Made by a program: the position numbers and the translations under genes. This document shows, one piece after another, positions 1 through 8,455 of a DNA stretch of 64,000 bases. Position 1 is the first letter of the stretch. The number at the start of each line of letters is the position of its first letter. The stretch comes from Mycolicibacterium hodleri (lineage in GTDB: Bacteria > Actinomycetota > Actinomycetes > Mycobacteriales > Mycobacteriaceae). The stretch is from contig NZ_RCZG01000027.1 in assembly GCF_006439015.1 (NCBI RefSeq), forward strand, positions 1-64,000, written 5' to 3'. The notes beneath the pieces were generated by a model, which worked only from the letters and a program-made list of their open reading frames with translations, did not search any database and was not told the DNA's origin.

Positions 1-224
1 CGGAGTCGTCCCCCACCGAGGCGATGCGTCACACCCTACGAAACCCCGATCAGATGCAGCGATACAAACGCCGCTCGGCCACCGTGGAACCCGTCATCGG
101 ACAACTCAAGGACCGAATCGGCTTGCGCCGCTTCGCCCGACGCGGAGTCACCGCCGTCACCGCCGAACTCCACCTCGCCGCCGCAGCGCTCAACATCACC
201 CGCCTTCACCACGCCACCGGATAG
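1..224 (+). mobile_element. C-terminal end of a DDE transposase (IS1182-like), cut by the window edge
   Basis: The frame is open from the left edge to the TAG at 222-224, so the ATG at 24 is probably internal. The peptide contains a YKRR segment, then VEPVIGQLKDRIG and LRRFARRG. This is the usual C-terminal end of IS1182/IS4-type DDE transposases, where the Glu of VEP is the last acidic catalytic residue. About 125 bp of non-coding DNA follow before the amidohydrolase stop and probably hold the IS right end. A terminal inverted repeat cannot be named without the left end. Whether the element is intact lies outside the window. Confidence 0.65.
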
Positions 225-349
225 CCCGCCGCTCCAGACACAGACCACCACCCAGGAATCGCCACACCCTGCAACCGGCATTTAGCAACAGCCACTCACC
301 GCCGCTTAAACTCCACAAACCGCGTGGCGGGCGCCGATGCTGGCACCCA

Positions 350-1654
350 TCAGCCTTGCTCGTACACGACACGGCCCTCGACGACAGTCGCTGCGACCAG
401 CCCGGCGTCCAGTTCACGCAACACGTCGTCGGGCGTGCCGGCGAGCACACACAGGTTCGCCGGCTCGCCGGGGTTGACCGTCCGCGGCAACGCGGGGTGT
501 TCTGGCGCACCGAAGAACGACGTCAGTGCGGTGCGCGCCGAGATGCGCTCCTGCTCGCCGAGGACGCTGCCCGACGCCGTCGTCCGCCGTACTGCGGCCC
601 GCATCGCGGCCCAGGGGTCGGGGTCACCGAACGGGAAGTCCGTCGACATCGCGAGCGGGATACCGGCCGCAATCAACGAGCCCACCCGCCACAGCTGGTG
701 ATGCTCGTCCTGCGGCACATCGGTGAGGTACTGATCGCCCCGCTCGGCAACGAAGTTCGGCTGCGTGACGACGACCACGTCTAGTTCGGCGAGAGCATCG
801 AGGCAGTCAGTGGGCACGACGGCGGCGTGCTCGATTCTGTCCCCCACTCGGGATCCGGCCGCACGCAGTGCGGCGATCGTGATGACGAGCTGCGCCGCGG
901 TGACGCAGTGCAGGGCGACGATGGCATCCGCGGCGTGGCGTGCGTCGATCCACGCGGTCAGCGCATCAAGGTCCAATTCGTCGTCGTGCAGAATGCGTTT
1001 GCCGGGCGCCAGGCAGTGCACCCGTTGGAGCAGCTCTCCTCGGCGATGCGCCTCAGCGAATCGCACGACATCGACGACCCCGAGATCCGGAGTGGCATCG
1101 GTCATTCCGGTGACGCCGTAGGACGCGAGCTTGCGGCTGACGTCGGCGAGGCCGGTCTCCCGCCGAGCCAGGGAGTCCGACCAACTCGGGTCCGAGCTGC
1201 GGAGCCGGCCGTCGGGGTGGTCGGAAAGCCCGACGCGGTCCAGGCCCGCGGAGTTCAGCGTCCACAGAATTCCGCTGCGATGTTGGACGCGAACCGGGAC
1301 CGGCGGCGACACCTCGTCGAGAGCCACTCGATCCAGTTCCCCCGCGACCGCTTCGTGGTAGCCCACGGCACGGATCCAGCCGTCGTCGCCCACATGTGCG
1401 GTGGCCAGTGCGGTCCGAAGTCCGTTGCGGTCGCGGGCTTCTCGCGGCCCGATGCTCACCGATGTCATCGCTGCCGCCGCGGAGTGCATGTGCACGTGGT
1501 GGTCGTGCAGTCCGGGGATGACGGTGCGCTCGGACGCGTCGAACAGCGACTCTCCCCGCGCCGGCGCCAGATCCTGCGCGACCTCCACGATGTGATGATC
1601 GGTCCTGATGTCGACCACGGTGTCGTCGAGCAGGCGGGCCCGCTGGATCAGCAC
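350..1654 (-). CDS. Amidohydrolase, YtcJ-like (amidohydrolase family 3)
   Basis: A 434-residue metal-dependent hydrolase. A short N-terminal beta-sandwich leads into VIPGLHDHHVHMHS, the HxH metal-binding motif that opens the TIM barrel. Further His/Asp positions (ALHCVTA, RIEHAA, STDFPFGDP) fit the family. The C-terminus ends in NPGEPANLCVLAG and VVEGRVVYE, the usual closing strands, so the protein is complete though shorter than many YtcJ proteins. It starts at a GTG overlapping the CoA-transferase stop by 7 bp, so the two are probably cotranscribed. The substrate cannot be deduced; an amide or ester released in the neighbouring acyl-CoA pathway is possible but is inference. Confidence 0.8.
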   Translation of the reverse strand: MLIQRARLLDDTVVDIRTDHHIVEVAQDLAPARGESLFDASERTVIPGLHDHHVHMHSAAAAMTSVSIGPREARDRNGLRTALATAHVGDDGWIRAVGYHEAVAGELDRVALDEVSPPVPVRVQHRSGILWTLNSAGLDRVGLSDHPDGRLRSSDPSWSDSLARRETGLADVSRKLASYGVTGMTDATPDLGVVDVVRFAEAHRRGELLQRVHCLAPGKRILHDDELDLDALTAWIDARHAADAIVALHCVTAAQLVITIAALRAAGSRVGDRIEHAAVVPTDCLDALAELDVVVVTQPNFVAERGDQYLTDVPQDEHHQLWRVGSLIAAGIPLAMSTDFPFGDPDPWAAMRAAVRRTTASGSVLGEQERISARTALTSFFGAPEHPALPRTVNPGEPANLCVLAGTPDDVLRELDAGLVAATVVEGRVVYEQG

Positions 1655-2832
1655 GCGGTCAGTCTCCGCTCGACGACGATGCGTTCGACGTGGTGGTTGT
1701 CTGCACCGAGTTTGGCAGCCCTGGGTTGCGGGACGGGCGCCCTGGGAGTCATTGCGGGACAGTCATCCTCACTCCGACCTTCACGTTGGAGTGCGTAGCC
1801 GGCCGCCACTGCCGCCATCGCGACGTCGACGAGCTCACCACCTCCGCGGGCCAGCGACTCGGCGACACTTAGCGCCGAATGCAGCCCGGTGAGCGGATCG
1901 GCGATCGCGTCGCCGCAGAACACCGGCCCCTCGGCACTGCGGCCGACCAGACCGCCCGACACGGCGGCATCGTCACCGAACGCAGCACGGTTCGCGCATT
2001 CACCGTCGCTGCCGTAGCCAGTGATCCGCAACCAGACCCTCCCGTCCCTTGCGGCCACGTCGTCGGGGCCGAGAGCGCGACGCCGTAGCGCCGACGGTCG
2101 TGACGACTCGACGACGACGTCCGCTGCCTCGATCAGGTCCCGCAGTCGTTCACTGGAACCGAAATCGGCGGCATAGCAGAGTTTTCCGCCGTTCATCCAG
2201 TCGAAGAAGGCTGATGGGCCGGCCCGGGTGCCATCCGGTCTGGCCGTCGTCTCGACCTTCACGACGGTCGCACCTGCGCGCCGAAGTAGCTGCGCGCACA
2301 GGGGCCCCGCCCACATCGACGACAAATCGACCACCAGCAGACCCGACACATCACGTGGCCCAACCGAGAGACCGAGCCGTTTCACGACGGGAGCCGCGGC
2401 GACGGTCTCCCCCAAGACGGCTGCGGGCAGATCCAGCAGCCTCGCGCGTGCGACGATGTCCTCGGCGACCCGGTCGCCAGCCCACGCTTGCACGACCGGC
2501 CACGGATCATCCTGCTGTTCAGCTGATTCGATCAGCGCGGGGACCGCCTCGACGTCGTCGGGGCGAGACAGCGTCAGCGCACACCATCCGTCTCGGGTGG
2601 CGATGAGCCGGGTCGCACCGCCGGCCGAGCTCCGGCCCCGGCGCGTCAACCCCAGCAGGCCTGCGCGTCCGGCCAGGAGTTCGGCGGCGTCCACGGTGAT
2701 GCCGAGGTGGCGGTCAAGGTCGGCGGCCGTCGACCTGGCGGCGGCGAGTACCGGGGCTCGCGAAAAGTCCGGGACACCCGACGGCAGACCGGTCAGGTGC
2801 GCTAGCCCGCTGGCACCCCAGTCCCGTTGCAT
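1648..2832 (-). CDS. CaiB/BaiF (class III) CoA-transferase
   Basis: A 394-residue protein. The class III CoA-transferase fold begins about residue 165 with VVDLSSMWAGPLCAQLL and continues through ATVVKVE, FDWMNGGK, ADVVVES and WLRITGYG. The conserved Asp region is AFGDDAAVSGGLVG followed by GDAIADPLTGLHSAL. Family members move CoA between carboxylic acids through an Asp-bound acyl intermediate. About 160 N-terminal residues precede the domain. The ATG at 2832 is chosen; an in-frame GTG at 2841 is the alternative. Upstream codons overlap the Rv0216-like gene and are unlikely to be used. It lies 58 bp downstream of the Rv0216-like gene on the same strand and overlaps the amidohydrolase, suggesting one operon. 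Confidence 0.8.
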   Translation of the reverse strand: MQRDWGASGLAHLTGLPSGVPDFSRAPVLAAARSTAADLDRHLGITVDAAELLAGRAGLLGLTRRGRSSAGGATRLIATRDGWCALTLSRPDDVEAVPALIESAEQQDDPWPVVQAWAGDRVAEDIVARARLLDLPAAVLGETVAAAPVVKRLGLSVGPRDVSGLLVVDLSSMWAGPLCAQLLRRAGATVVKVETTARPDGTRAGPSAFFDWMNGGKLCYAADFGSSERLRDLIEAADVVVESSRPSALRRRALGPDDVAARDGRVWLRITGYGSDGECANRAAFGDDAAVSGGLVGRSAEGPVFCGDAIADPLTGLHSALSVAESLARGGGELVDVAMAAVAAGYALQREGRSEDDCPAMTPRAPVPQPRAAKLGADNHHVERIVVERRLTAC

Positions 2833-2890
2833 CGCGTCCACCGGACCATTGTTGCCGGAGCCGCCCCCGCGGCGACATCGAATCCCGCAC

Positions 2891-3904
2891 CTAGAACTGC
2901 AGGACGCTGAATCTCCAGTCCAGTACTTCGCGGTCGGGCTCACCCACTGCGTACACCACGGATCGCAGCGACAGGACCCCGCCGCGGCCGTCGGGCAGCG
3001 GCCGTGCCGCCTCGACGTGCACGTCTCCGAAGAGCGTGTCGCCCTCGTGCACGGGGCCGGTGTGATCACAGGACTCCCAGCCGAGAACGGTCACCACGTT
3101 CGGCAGCAGTCGCGTCACCTGAGCCAGGGCCAACCCGATGGTGTGGCCGCCGTACACGAGCCGCTGCCCGCTCACCCGGGAATCATGGTGGGTGGCGGCG
3201 ATGTTGAGACTCAGCCGGGCCAACTCGGGAGCACTGCTGACGACGTCGCCGGTACCCGGCAGCACCGAGCCTGCAATGTCGGGATCGAAGTGCGGACCGG
3301 GCACGCGTCGCCGGAAGGTGTCAGCGTCCCAGTCGGCCGTGGGGTCGGCGGCGGGAGTCGAGTCGACTCCGATCGCCGATAGATCGTCGCGATGCCCGGT
3401 GTCCGGCGCATCGGGGCTCAGGGGCAACATCGCGCATCGGTAGAAGTCGAGGACGAGGCGGTCGGCTTGGTCGATGGTCGTCATCCGCAATGCCGCCAGA
3501 CCGGTGCGCGGGCGTCCGGATTTCATCGAGTTCTGCTTCAGCCCAACGACTTCCGTTCGGGTATACAGGGAGTCGCCGATGACGGGAAAGCGATGATATT
3601 TCAGGCCGCGGTAGAACAGGTTGGCCCTCACGCGCTGCGTGGCCAGCGTGCTCTGGCCGATCGCGACGTCGCTGACCAGCCCGGGATGTGCGAGCGGCGC
3701 AGAGGCGCCCGTGACCGCGTGGGCCAGAGCGGCGTCCAGCGGCAACCGCATGGCATCGCCGAGAATCGACTGGTGCACCGCAGCGGTGCCCGAGGTCAGC
3801 GTCATCGACGGCGCCCAGTCGAATACCTGGCCAGGGGTCAGATCGTCGAAGAACGGGCCGCCGAATCTTTGGCCGGACAAAGTCACAGCCGCACATGCTG
3901 GCAT
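2891..3904 (-). CDS. Rv0216-like double-hotdog (MaoC-type) acyl-CoA hydratase
   Basis: 337 residues, the same length as M. tuberculosis Rv0216 as I recall it. That protein has a double-hotdog fold related to R-specific enoyl-CoA hydratases. Visible are GPFFDDLTPGQVFDW near the N-terminus, a first hotdog with RGLKYHRFPVIGDSLYTRTEV, and a second from about residue 210 with GQRLVYGGHTIGLALAQV and GDTLFGDVHVE. The YGGH segment is the hydratase-type catalytic region. It sits head-to-head with fadE3 (21 bp apart), the same relation as Rv0216/fadE3. ATG at 3904 is used; a TAGATAAT sequence overlaps this ATG, so an in-frame GTG seven codons in could be the start of a leaderless mRNA. The substrate is unknown. 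Confidence 0.85.
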   Translation of the reverse strand: MPACAAVTLSGQRFGGPFFDDLTPGQVFDWAPSMTLTSGTAAVHQSILGDAMRLPLDAALAHAVTGASAPLAHPGLVSDVAIGQSTLATQRVRANLFYRGLKYHRFPVIGDSLYTRTEVVGLKQNSMKSGRPRTGLAALRMTTIDQADRLVLDFYRCAMLPLSPDAPDTGHRDDLSAIGVDSTPAADPTADWDADTFRRRVPGPHFDPDIAGSVLPGTGDVVSSAPELARLSLNIAATHHDSRVSGQRLVYGGHTIGLALAQVTRLLPNVVTVLGWESCDHTGPVHEGDTLFGDVHVEAARPLPDGRGGVLSLRSVVYAVGEPDREVLDWRFSVLQF

Positions 3905-3911
3905 TATCTAG

Positions 3912-3924
3912 CCACACGTGTCAA
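3912..3924. promoter_or_regulatory. Divergent promoter gap with half-conserved TTGACA-N2-TGT palindrome
   Basis: The 21-bp gap between the Rv0216-like gene and fadE3 contains CCACACGTGTCAA. On the minus strand this reads TTGACACGTGTGG, matching the left arm and part of the right arm of the TTGACA-N2-TGTCAA palindromes at 8335-8348 and 47887-47900. It also contains the perfect 8-mer ACACGTGT. A regulator bound here could control both genes. Confidence 0.45.
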
Positions 3925-3925
3925 T

Positions 3926-5119
3926 ATGGCCGTACATATGCACCTCAATGACGAAGAGACCATGCTGGTCGAGACCGTGCGCGCGTTCATCAACCGCGAC
4001 GTCAAGCCGACCGTCCGGGACGTCGAGCACGCAAACGAGTACCCCGCGGCGTGGATCGAGCAGATGAAGCGCATCGGGATCTTCGGGCTTGCGGTGCCCG
4101 AGGAGTACGGCGGCACGCCGGTGTCGACGCGGTGCTATGTGCTGGTCACGCAAGAACTCGCGCGGGGTTGGATGAGCCTGGCGGGAGCCATGGGCGGCCA
4201 CACGGTCGTCGCCAAGCTTCTCGACCTTTTCGGCACCGACGAGCAGAAGCAGCGATACCTGCCTGCGATGGCCAGCGGCGACGTCCGCGCCACCATGGCG
4301 CTCACGGAGCCGGGCGGTGGATCGGACTTGCAGGCCATGACGACGGTGGCCCGCAGCGACGGTGACGACCTGGTGATCAACGGCGCCAAGACGTGGATCT
4401 CCAACGCGAGGCGGTCCGGGGTGATCGCACTGCTGTGCAAGACCGACCCGGACGCGACGCCCAGGCACCGGGGCATCTCGATCGTCCTCGCCGAGCGCGG
4501 AGAGGCCGCCCCGGGCCTCGACCTTCGGCCGAGCGACGGCCTCACCGTCTCGCGAGATCTCCCCAAGCTCGGGTACAAGGGCGTCGAATCGTGTGAGCTC
4601 TCGTTTGCCGACTACCGGGTGCCCGCCACGGCCATCCTCGGCGGAGCGCCTGGCAAGGGCTTCGGCCAGATGATGAAGGGCCTCGAGACCGGCCGCATCC
4701 AGGTCGCCTCGCGAGCCCTCGGCGTCGCAACCGCTGCCCTCGAGGACGCGCTGGCGTACGCCCAGGAACGCGAGAGCTTCGGCCAGCCCATCTGGAAGCA
4801 CCAGGCCGTCGGCCACTACCTGGCCGACATGGCGACGAAGCTGACCGCCGCACGCCAACTGACACTCCACGCCGCCGAACGCTACGACGCCGGCGAGCGC
4901 GCCGACATGGAGGCCGGCATGGCCAAGCTTTTCGCCTCCGAGACCGCCATGGAGATCGCCCTGAATGCGGTGCGAATCCACGGCGGCTATGGCTACTCCA
5001 CCGAATACGACGTCGAGCGCTACTTTCGCGATGCGCCTCTGATGATCGTCGGCGAGGGCACCAACGAGATCCAGCGCAACGTGATCGCAAGCCAACTGGT
5101 CGCCCGCGGCGGGATCTGA
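3926..5119 (+). CDS. fadE3: Acyl-CoA dehydrogenase FadE3
   Basis: A 397-residue flavoprotein that oxidises acyl-CoA to trans-2-enoyl-CoA. Family marks include PEEYGGTPVS, ATMALTEPGGGSDLQAM and KTWISNARR in the flavin-binding middle domain. The C-terminal signature runs YAQERESFGQPIWKHQAVGHYLADM, then IHGGYGYSTEYDVERYFRDA and EGTNEIQRNVIA; the Glu in EGTNE aligns with the catalytic base of many family members. ATG at 3926 is chosen, with 3938 as an alternative; neither has a clear ribosome site. Opposite orientation to the Rv0216-like and fadD4 genes, as in the Rv0214-Rv0216 region. The GntR gene follows after 2 bp, implying cotranscription. Confidence 0.9.
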   Translation: MAVHMHLNDEETMLVETVRAFINRDVKPTVRDVEHANEYPAAWIEQMKRIGIFGLAVPEEYGGTPVSTRCYVLVTQELARGWMSLAGAMGGHTVVAKLLDLFGTDEQKQRYLPAMASGDVRATMALTEPGGGSDLQAMTTVARSDGDDLVINGAKTWISNARRSGVIALLCKTDPDATPRHRGISIVLAERGEAAPGLDLRPSDGLTVSRDLPKLGYKGVESCELSFADYRVPATAILGGAPGKGFGQMMKGLETGRIQVASRALGVATAALEDALAYAQERESFGQPIWKHQAVGHYLADMATKLTAARQLTLHAAERYDAGERADMEAGMAKLFASETAMEIALNAVRIHGGYGYSTEYDVERYFRDAPLMIVGEGTNEIQRNVIASQLVARGGI

Positions 5120-5121
5120 CC

Positions 5122-5862
5122 GTGCGACCCGCGCCGGCTTATCAAGCCCTGCGCCAGAGCCTTCGAGACGACATCGCCGCCGGTGCTTACCGCGACGGCG
5201 CCCGCCTACCGACCGAGTCCGAGCTCGTCGCACAGCACGGGCTCTCGCGGCAGACCGTGCGCCGAGCGTTCCAGGATCTAGTGGCCGAAGGCGTGGTGTA
5301 CCGGGTACCCGGCCGCGGTACGTACGCCCGTGACGGTGCCTTCCAGGCTGGGCATCGGTATTTGCGACAGCTCGGCTCGATCGAAGATCTCATGAGCCTG
5401 TCCGATGACACCACCATGGAAGTGCTTGCCGGACTGCATCGTCGAGCCGACGTGGACGCGGCCAGCAGAATGCGGCTCGATGACGACGTCGTCTACACGG
5501 TGGTGTTCCGCCGATTGCATGACGGCGTGCCCTTCGTCCTCACCCGCGTGCACCTGCCGGAGTCCGTCGCCAGACCCGTGCTCGGACGGACCGAACTCAC
5601 CCAGGGCGCCGTCAGCACGAACACCGTCATCGGCCTGATCGAGCCGCATCTGAGTGATCCGATAGCCGAAGCCGCGCAGTCGATCACGGTCTCGATGGCC
5701 GACGACGAGGTGGCCGCGGCGGTCGACTGCGACGCGGACCATCCGATGCTCCGCGTCGACCGGTTGTACTCGGATTCCTCTGGCACGCCGGTCGAATTGG
5801 CCGTGAGCCACTTCCTGCCCGAGCAATACACCTACCGGGTTACCCTGCGCCGCTCGAGTTAG
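5122..5862 (+). CDS. GntR-family regulator (HutC/UTRA subfamily)
   Basis: 246 residues. The N-terminal winged helix-turn-helix (about 5-75) reads IAAGAYRDGARLPTESELV, then GLSRQTVRRAFQDLVAEG and RVPGRGTYA, the GntR pattern. From about residue 90 a UTRA ligand-binding domain follows, ending LRVDRLYSDSSGTPVELAV. UTRA proteins usually sense a small pathway metabolite. It starts at a GTG 2 bp after the fadE3 stop and converges with the enoyl-CoA hydratase gene (8 bp between stops). The natural candidate for control of this cluster, although the shared TTGACA-N2-TGTCAA palindrome is not an obvious HutC-type operator. The ligand is unknown. Confidence 0.88.
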   Translation: MRPAPAYQALRQSLRDDIAAGAYRDGARLPTESELVAQHGLSRQTVRRAFQDLVAEGVVYRVPGRGTYARDGAFQAGHRYLRQLGSIEDLMSLSDDTTMEVLAGLHRRADVDAASRMRLDDDVVYTVVFRRLHDGVPFVLTRVHLPESVARPVLGRTELTQGAVSTNTVIGLIEPHLSDPIAEAAQSITVSMADDEVAAAVDCDADHPMLRVDRLYSDSSGTPVELAVSHFLPEQYTYRVTLRRSS

Positions 5863-5870
5863 CCCACACC

Positions 5871-6776
5871 TCAGGGGTGAACAGCGTCGACGAGACCCCA
5901 GTCGAGAGCCGTCGCGGCATCGATCGTCGCCCCCGACAACACCAGATACGCCGTGCGCCAGCGGCCGATCCGCCGCGTGATGCTCACGGTCCCGCCAGCG
6001 CCAGGGATGAGACCGAGCGTCAACTCCGGCAGACCGAGGACCGCGTCGGAACGGCACGTCACGTGTCCGCAGAACGCCGCCATCTCAAGTCCGCTACCCA
6101 ACACCCGGCCGTGCACCTCTGCCCGACACGACCTACCGAGACGCGCGGTGATCTCGTCGAGGACCAGTGCCGGACTGTGCCGCGTCCGGGCCACGTGTGC
6201 CGACGCCGGGTCGGCGAACGTACCGAACTCGGCGAGATCGCCTCCGCTGCAGAAGGATGGACCGTTGCCAGACAACACAACGCCGCTCACCGACGGATCG
6301 AGACGCGCGACCTCGAGCGCCTCGAGCAGTGCGCCGCGAGTATCGGTGGAGAACGCGTTGTGCCGCTGCGGACGGTTGAACCGGACGTACAGCGTGTCTG
6401 CGACGCGCTCGGCGACGACCGGGTCAGCGAGTACGGGCACGGTGGCGGGACCGCGTTCGGCGAGCCACCGTGCGAATTCAGGTCCGGACTGCAGCGTCGA
6501 GTAGGCCAGCGACTCGGTGATGATGCCGTTGAACGCGTCCGCGTCGACGTCGACGGCCCGCAGCACGTCGTCGCACACGGCTGCGGCGCTGGGCCAGGAG
6601 GCGACACGGTCCGCGAGCGCTTCCAGCGCAGCGTCGACGGAGCTCACGGTGATGATCCGCCGGTCTTCGACAGCGACGTCGGCAAGCGTGAAAGTTGCTT
6701 CCTGCAAATCTTTTTCGGTTGATTCGGCCGACCAGATCGCCACGGCGATGCCGGCAGCCAGCTCGACGACCGTCAC
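5871..6776 (-). CDS. Enoyl-CoA hydratase/isomerase with N-terminal extension
   Basis: 301 residues. The crotonase core begins about residue 125 with LYVRFNRPQRHNAFSTDTR. It then shows VVLSGNGPSFCSGGDLAEFG, the first oxyanion-hole segment, and GSGLEMAAFCGHVTCRSDAVLGLPELTLGLIPGAGGT, the second oxyanion segment and catalytic-loop region with LPE. About 120 residues precede the core; they do not resemble a second catalytic domain and their role is unknown. Start is a GTG 10 bp after the fadD4 stop on the same strand, so it is probably cotranscribed with fadD4. A role hydrating the enoyl-CoA product of FadE3 is inference from context. Confidence 0.82.
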   Translation of the reverse strand: MTVVELAAGIAVAIWSAESTEKDLQEATFTLADVAVEDRRIITVSSVDAALEALADRVASWPSAAAVCDDVLRAVDVDADAFNGIITESLAYSTLQSGPEFARWLAERGPATVPVLADPVVAERVADTLYVRFNRPQRHNAFSTDTRGALLEALEVARLDPSVSGVVLSGNGPSFCSGGDLAEFGTFADPASAHVARTRHSPALVLDEITARLGRSCRAEVHGRVLGSGLEMAAFCGHVTCRSDAVLGLPELTLGLIPGAGGTVSITRRIGRWRTAYLVLSGATIDAATALDWGLVDAVHP

Positions 6777-6786
6777 GGCGGGCCCC

Positions 6787-8310
6787 TCAGCCCGAGTACT
6801 TGTCGATCAGGCTCTGCTTGTACAGCTTGCCGGTGTCGGTGCGAGGGAGCTGCGCCTCGAAGGAAATCGACCGCGGACACTTGTAGTGCGACAGCCGATC
6901 CCGCAGCCAGGTCAGGAGCTCATGCTCGAATTCCAGGGTGGCATGACTCGGGTCGACGGTCTGCACGACGCCCTTGACGCGCTGGCCCATCTCGTCGTCC
7001 GGAATGCCGAAGACCGCGGCGTCCATCACCTTCGGATGGGTCACCAAGATGTTCTCCGCCTCTTGCGGATAGATGTTCACACCGCCAGAGATGATCATGT
7101 GGTGCCTCCGGTCAGTCAGGTAGAGGTAGCCATCCTCGTCGAGATATCCGATGTCCCCCACGGTCTTCCAGCCGCGATAGTCGCGCGAGGCCGCGGTCTT
7201 CGAAGCGTCGTTGAGGTATTCGAAGTCCAGCCCGCCTTCGAAGAAGATCTCCCCGGGCTGACCCGGCGGCAATTCGGTGCCATCCAAGTCGAGGATGTGC
7301 AGGGCCCCCATCATCGGCTTGCCGACAGACCCGGGGTGGCTAAGCCAGTCTTCGGCCGTGATCAGCGTGGAACCGATGGCCTCCGAGGAGGCGTAGTACT
7401 CGTCGACGATCGGTCCCCACCAGTCGATCATCTGCTTCTTGATCTCCACCGGGCACGGCGCTGCCGCGTGCATGACGCGCTGCAGGCTGGTCACGTCGTA
7501 CGAATCCCGCACTCCCTGCGGCAGTTTCAGCATCCGCGTGAACATCACCGGGACGAACTGACCGTGCGTGACCCGGTGCTTCTGGATGGCGTCCAGCGTC
7601 CCTTCCGCGTCGAACTTCTCCAGGATGACGGTGGTGATGCCGCCCGCCTGCGTCTGCATCGACCACACCGACGGCGCGGTGTGATAGAGCGGCGCCGGAC
7701 TCAGATACACGGCGTCCGGATTCATCCAGAATCCGATGAGGGCAGCCATCATGCCCGGCCATTCGGCCGGTGGTACGTGCGGCAGTTCACGCTTGATGCC
7801 CTTTGGCCTGCCGGTGGTGCCCGAGGAGTACTGCAACAGATCGCCTTCGATCTCATCCTCGATCGGGGTGTCGGGTTGGTCGGCAACGCATTCCGGGTAC
7901 TGCTGCCAGCCGTCTAGGTCCCCGTCGGCGATCAACAGCGTCGAGGGAAGTCCTTCGGGCAACTCGGCCTCGAGTCCAGCCAGGATGTCACTCAGTCCAC
8001 CCGACCCGACGATGGCCTTCGCGTTGCTGTTGTCGACGATGTAGGCGACTTCGGCAGCCGTCAGGTGGGTATTGATCGGAACGTAGTAGAGCCCGGCGCG
8101 GCGTGCGGCCCACATGACCGCATGCACGTGTTCGCTGTTCTCCATGAGAATCGCCACGGCGTCACCCTCGACCAGTCCCGCGGACCGGAACAGGTGCGCC
8201 AACTGGTTCGCCCTGGACTCCAACTCACCGAACGTGACCATCGAGCCCGATGGGTACATGATGATGGCCGGCTTGTCGGGGGTGGCAACGGCGGTGTCGC
8301 GAATCTGCAT
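6787..8310 (-). CDS. fadD4: Fatty-acyl-CoA ligase FadD4
   Basis: A 507-residue ANL-superfamily enzyme that activates a carboxylic acid as acyl-AMP and then acyl-CoA. Motifs in order: YSSGTTGRPKGIKRE (ATP-binding P-loop), DEYYASSEAIG (A5), GWKTVGDIGYLDEDGYLYLTDRR (A7) and ISGGVNIYPQE (A8 hinge). The C-terminal PRTDTGKLYK contains the adenylation Lys. Position and orientation relative to pckG and fadE3 match M. tuberculosis fadD4. The promoter shows TAAAGT exactly 6 nt before the ATG, so the mRNA is probably leaderless, which supports this start. A perfect TTGACA-N2-TGTCAA palindrome lies just upstream, suggesting repression. Confidence 0.9.
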   Translation of the reverse strand: MQIRDTAVATPDKPAIIMYPSGSMVTFGELESRANQLAHLFRSAGLVEGDAVAILMENSEHVHAVMWAARRAGLYYVPINTHLTAAEVAYIVDNSNAKAIVGSGGLSDILAGLEAELPEGLPSTLLIADGDLDGWQQYPECVADQPDTPIEDEIEGDLLQYSSGTTGRPKGIKRELPHVPPAEWPGMMAALIGFWMNPDAVYLSPAPLYHTAPSVWSMQTQAGGITTVILEKFDAEGTLDAIQKHRVTHGQFVPVMFTRMLKLPQGVRDSYDVTSLQRVMHAAAPCPVEIKKQMIDWWGPIVDEYYASSEAIGSTLITAEDWLSHPGSVGKPMMGALHILDLDGTELPPGQPGEIFFEGGLDFEYLNDASKTAASRDYRGWKTVGDIGYLDEDGYLYLTDRRHHMIISGGVNIYPQEAENILVTHPKVMDAAVFGIPDDEMGQRVKGVVQTVDPSHATLEFEHELLTWLRDRLSHYKCPRSISFEAQLPRTDTGKLYKQSLIDKYSG

Positions 8311-8316
8311 GTGGTG

Positions 8317-8348
8317 ACTTTACGACGCGGCGATTTGACAGGTGTCAA
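8317..8348 (-). promoter_or_regulatory. fadD4 promoter and palindromic operator
   Basis: On the minus strand, TTGACACCTGTCAA (8348-8335) is a perfect palindrome with 6-bp arms and a 2-bp centre. Twelve nt later comes TAAAGT (8322-8317), then 6 nt, then the fadD4 ATG. TTGACA may also serve as a -35 (19-nt spacing, longer than ideal). A near-identical palindrome precedes the fadE gene at 47918. The binding protein is not identified. Confidence 0.6.
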
Positions 8349-8455
8349 CCAGGTCCCCGCGTCAAGATCAGGTTGACCGTCAAACACGTCTCAGAGCCTG
8401 ATCCGGGGCCTACCATGACACCGCCGGGACATTTCCGGGGGTGCGGGGGTGCTCC

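Noticed and set aside
2833-3069. Upstream start for the CoA-transferase at 3069
   Set aside because: It would overlap the end of the Rv0216-like gene by about 180 bp and encodes a low-complexity peptide.
3392-3925. Long in-frame upstream extension of fadE3
   Set aside because: It overlaps the Rv0216-like gene on the other strand, and its peptide is not family-like; the conserved N-terminus begins at 3926 or 3938.
3908-5233. Long open frame antisense to fadE3 (441 codons)
   Set aside because: High-GC shadow frame; no recognisable domain, while the plus strand carries a complete acyl-CoA dehydrogenase.
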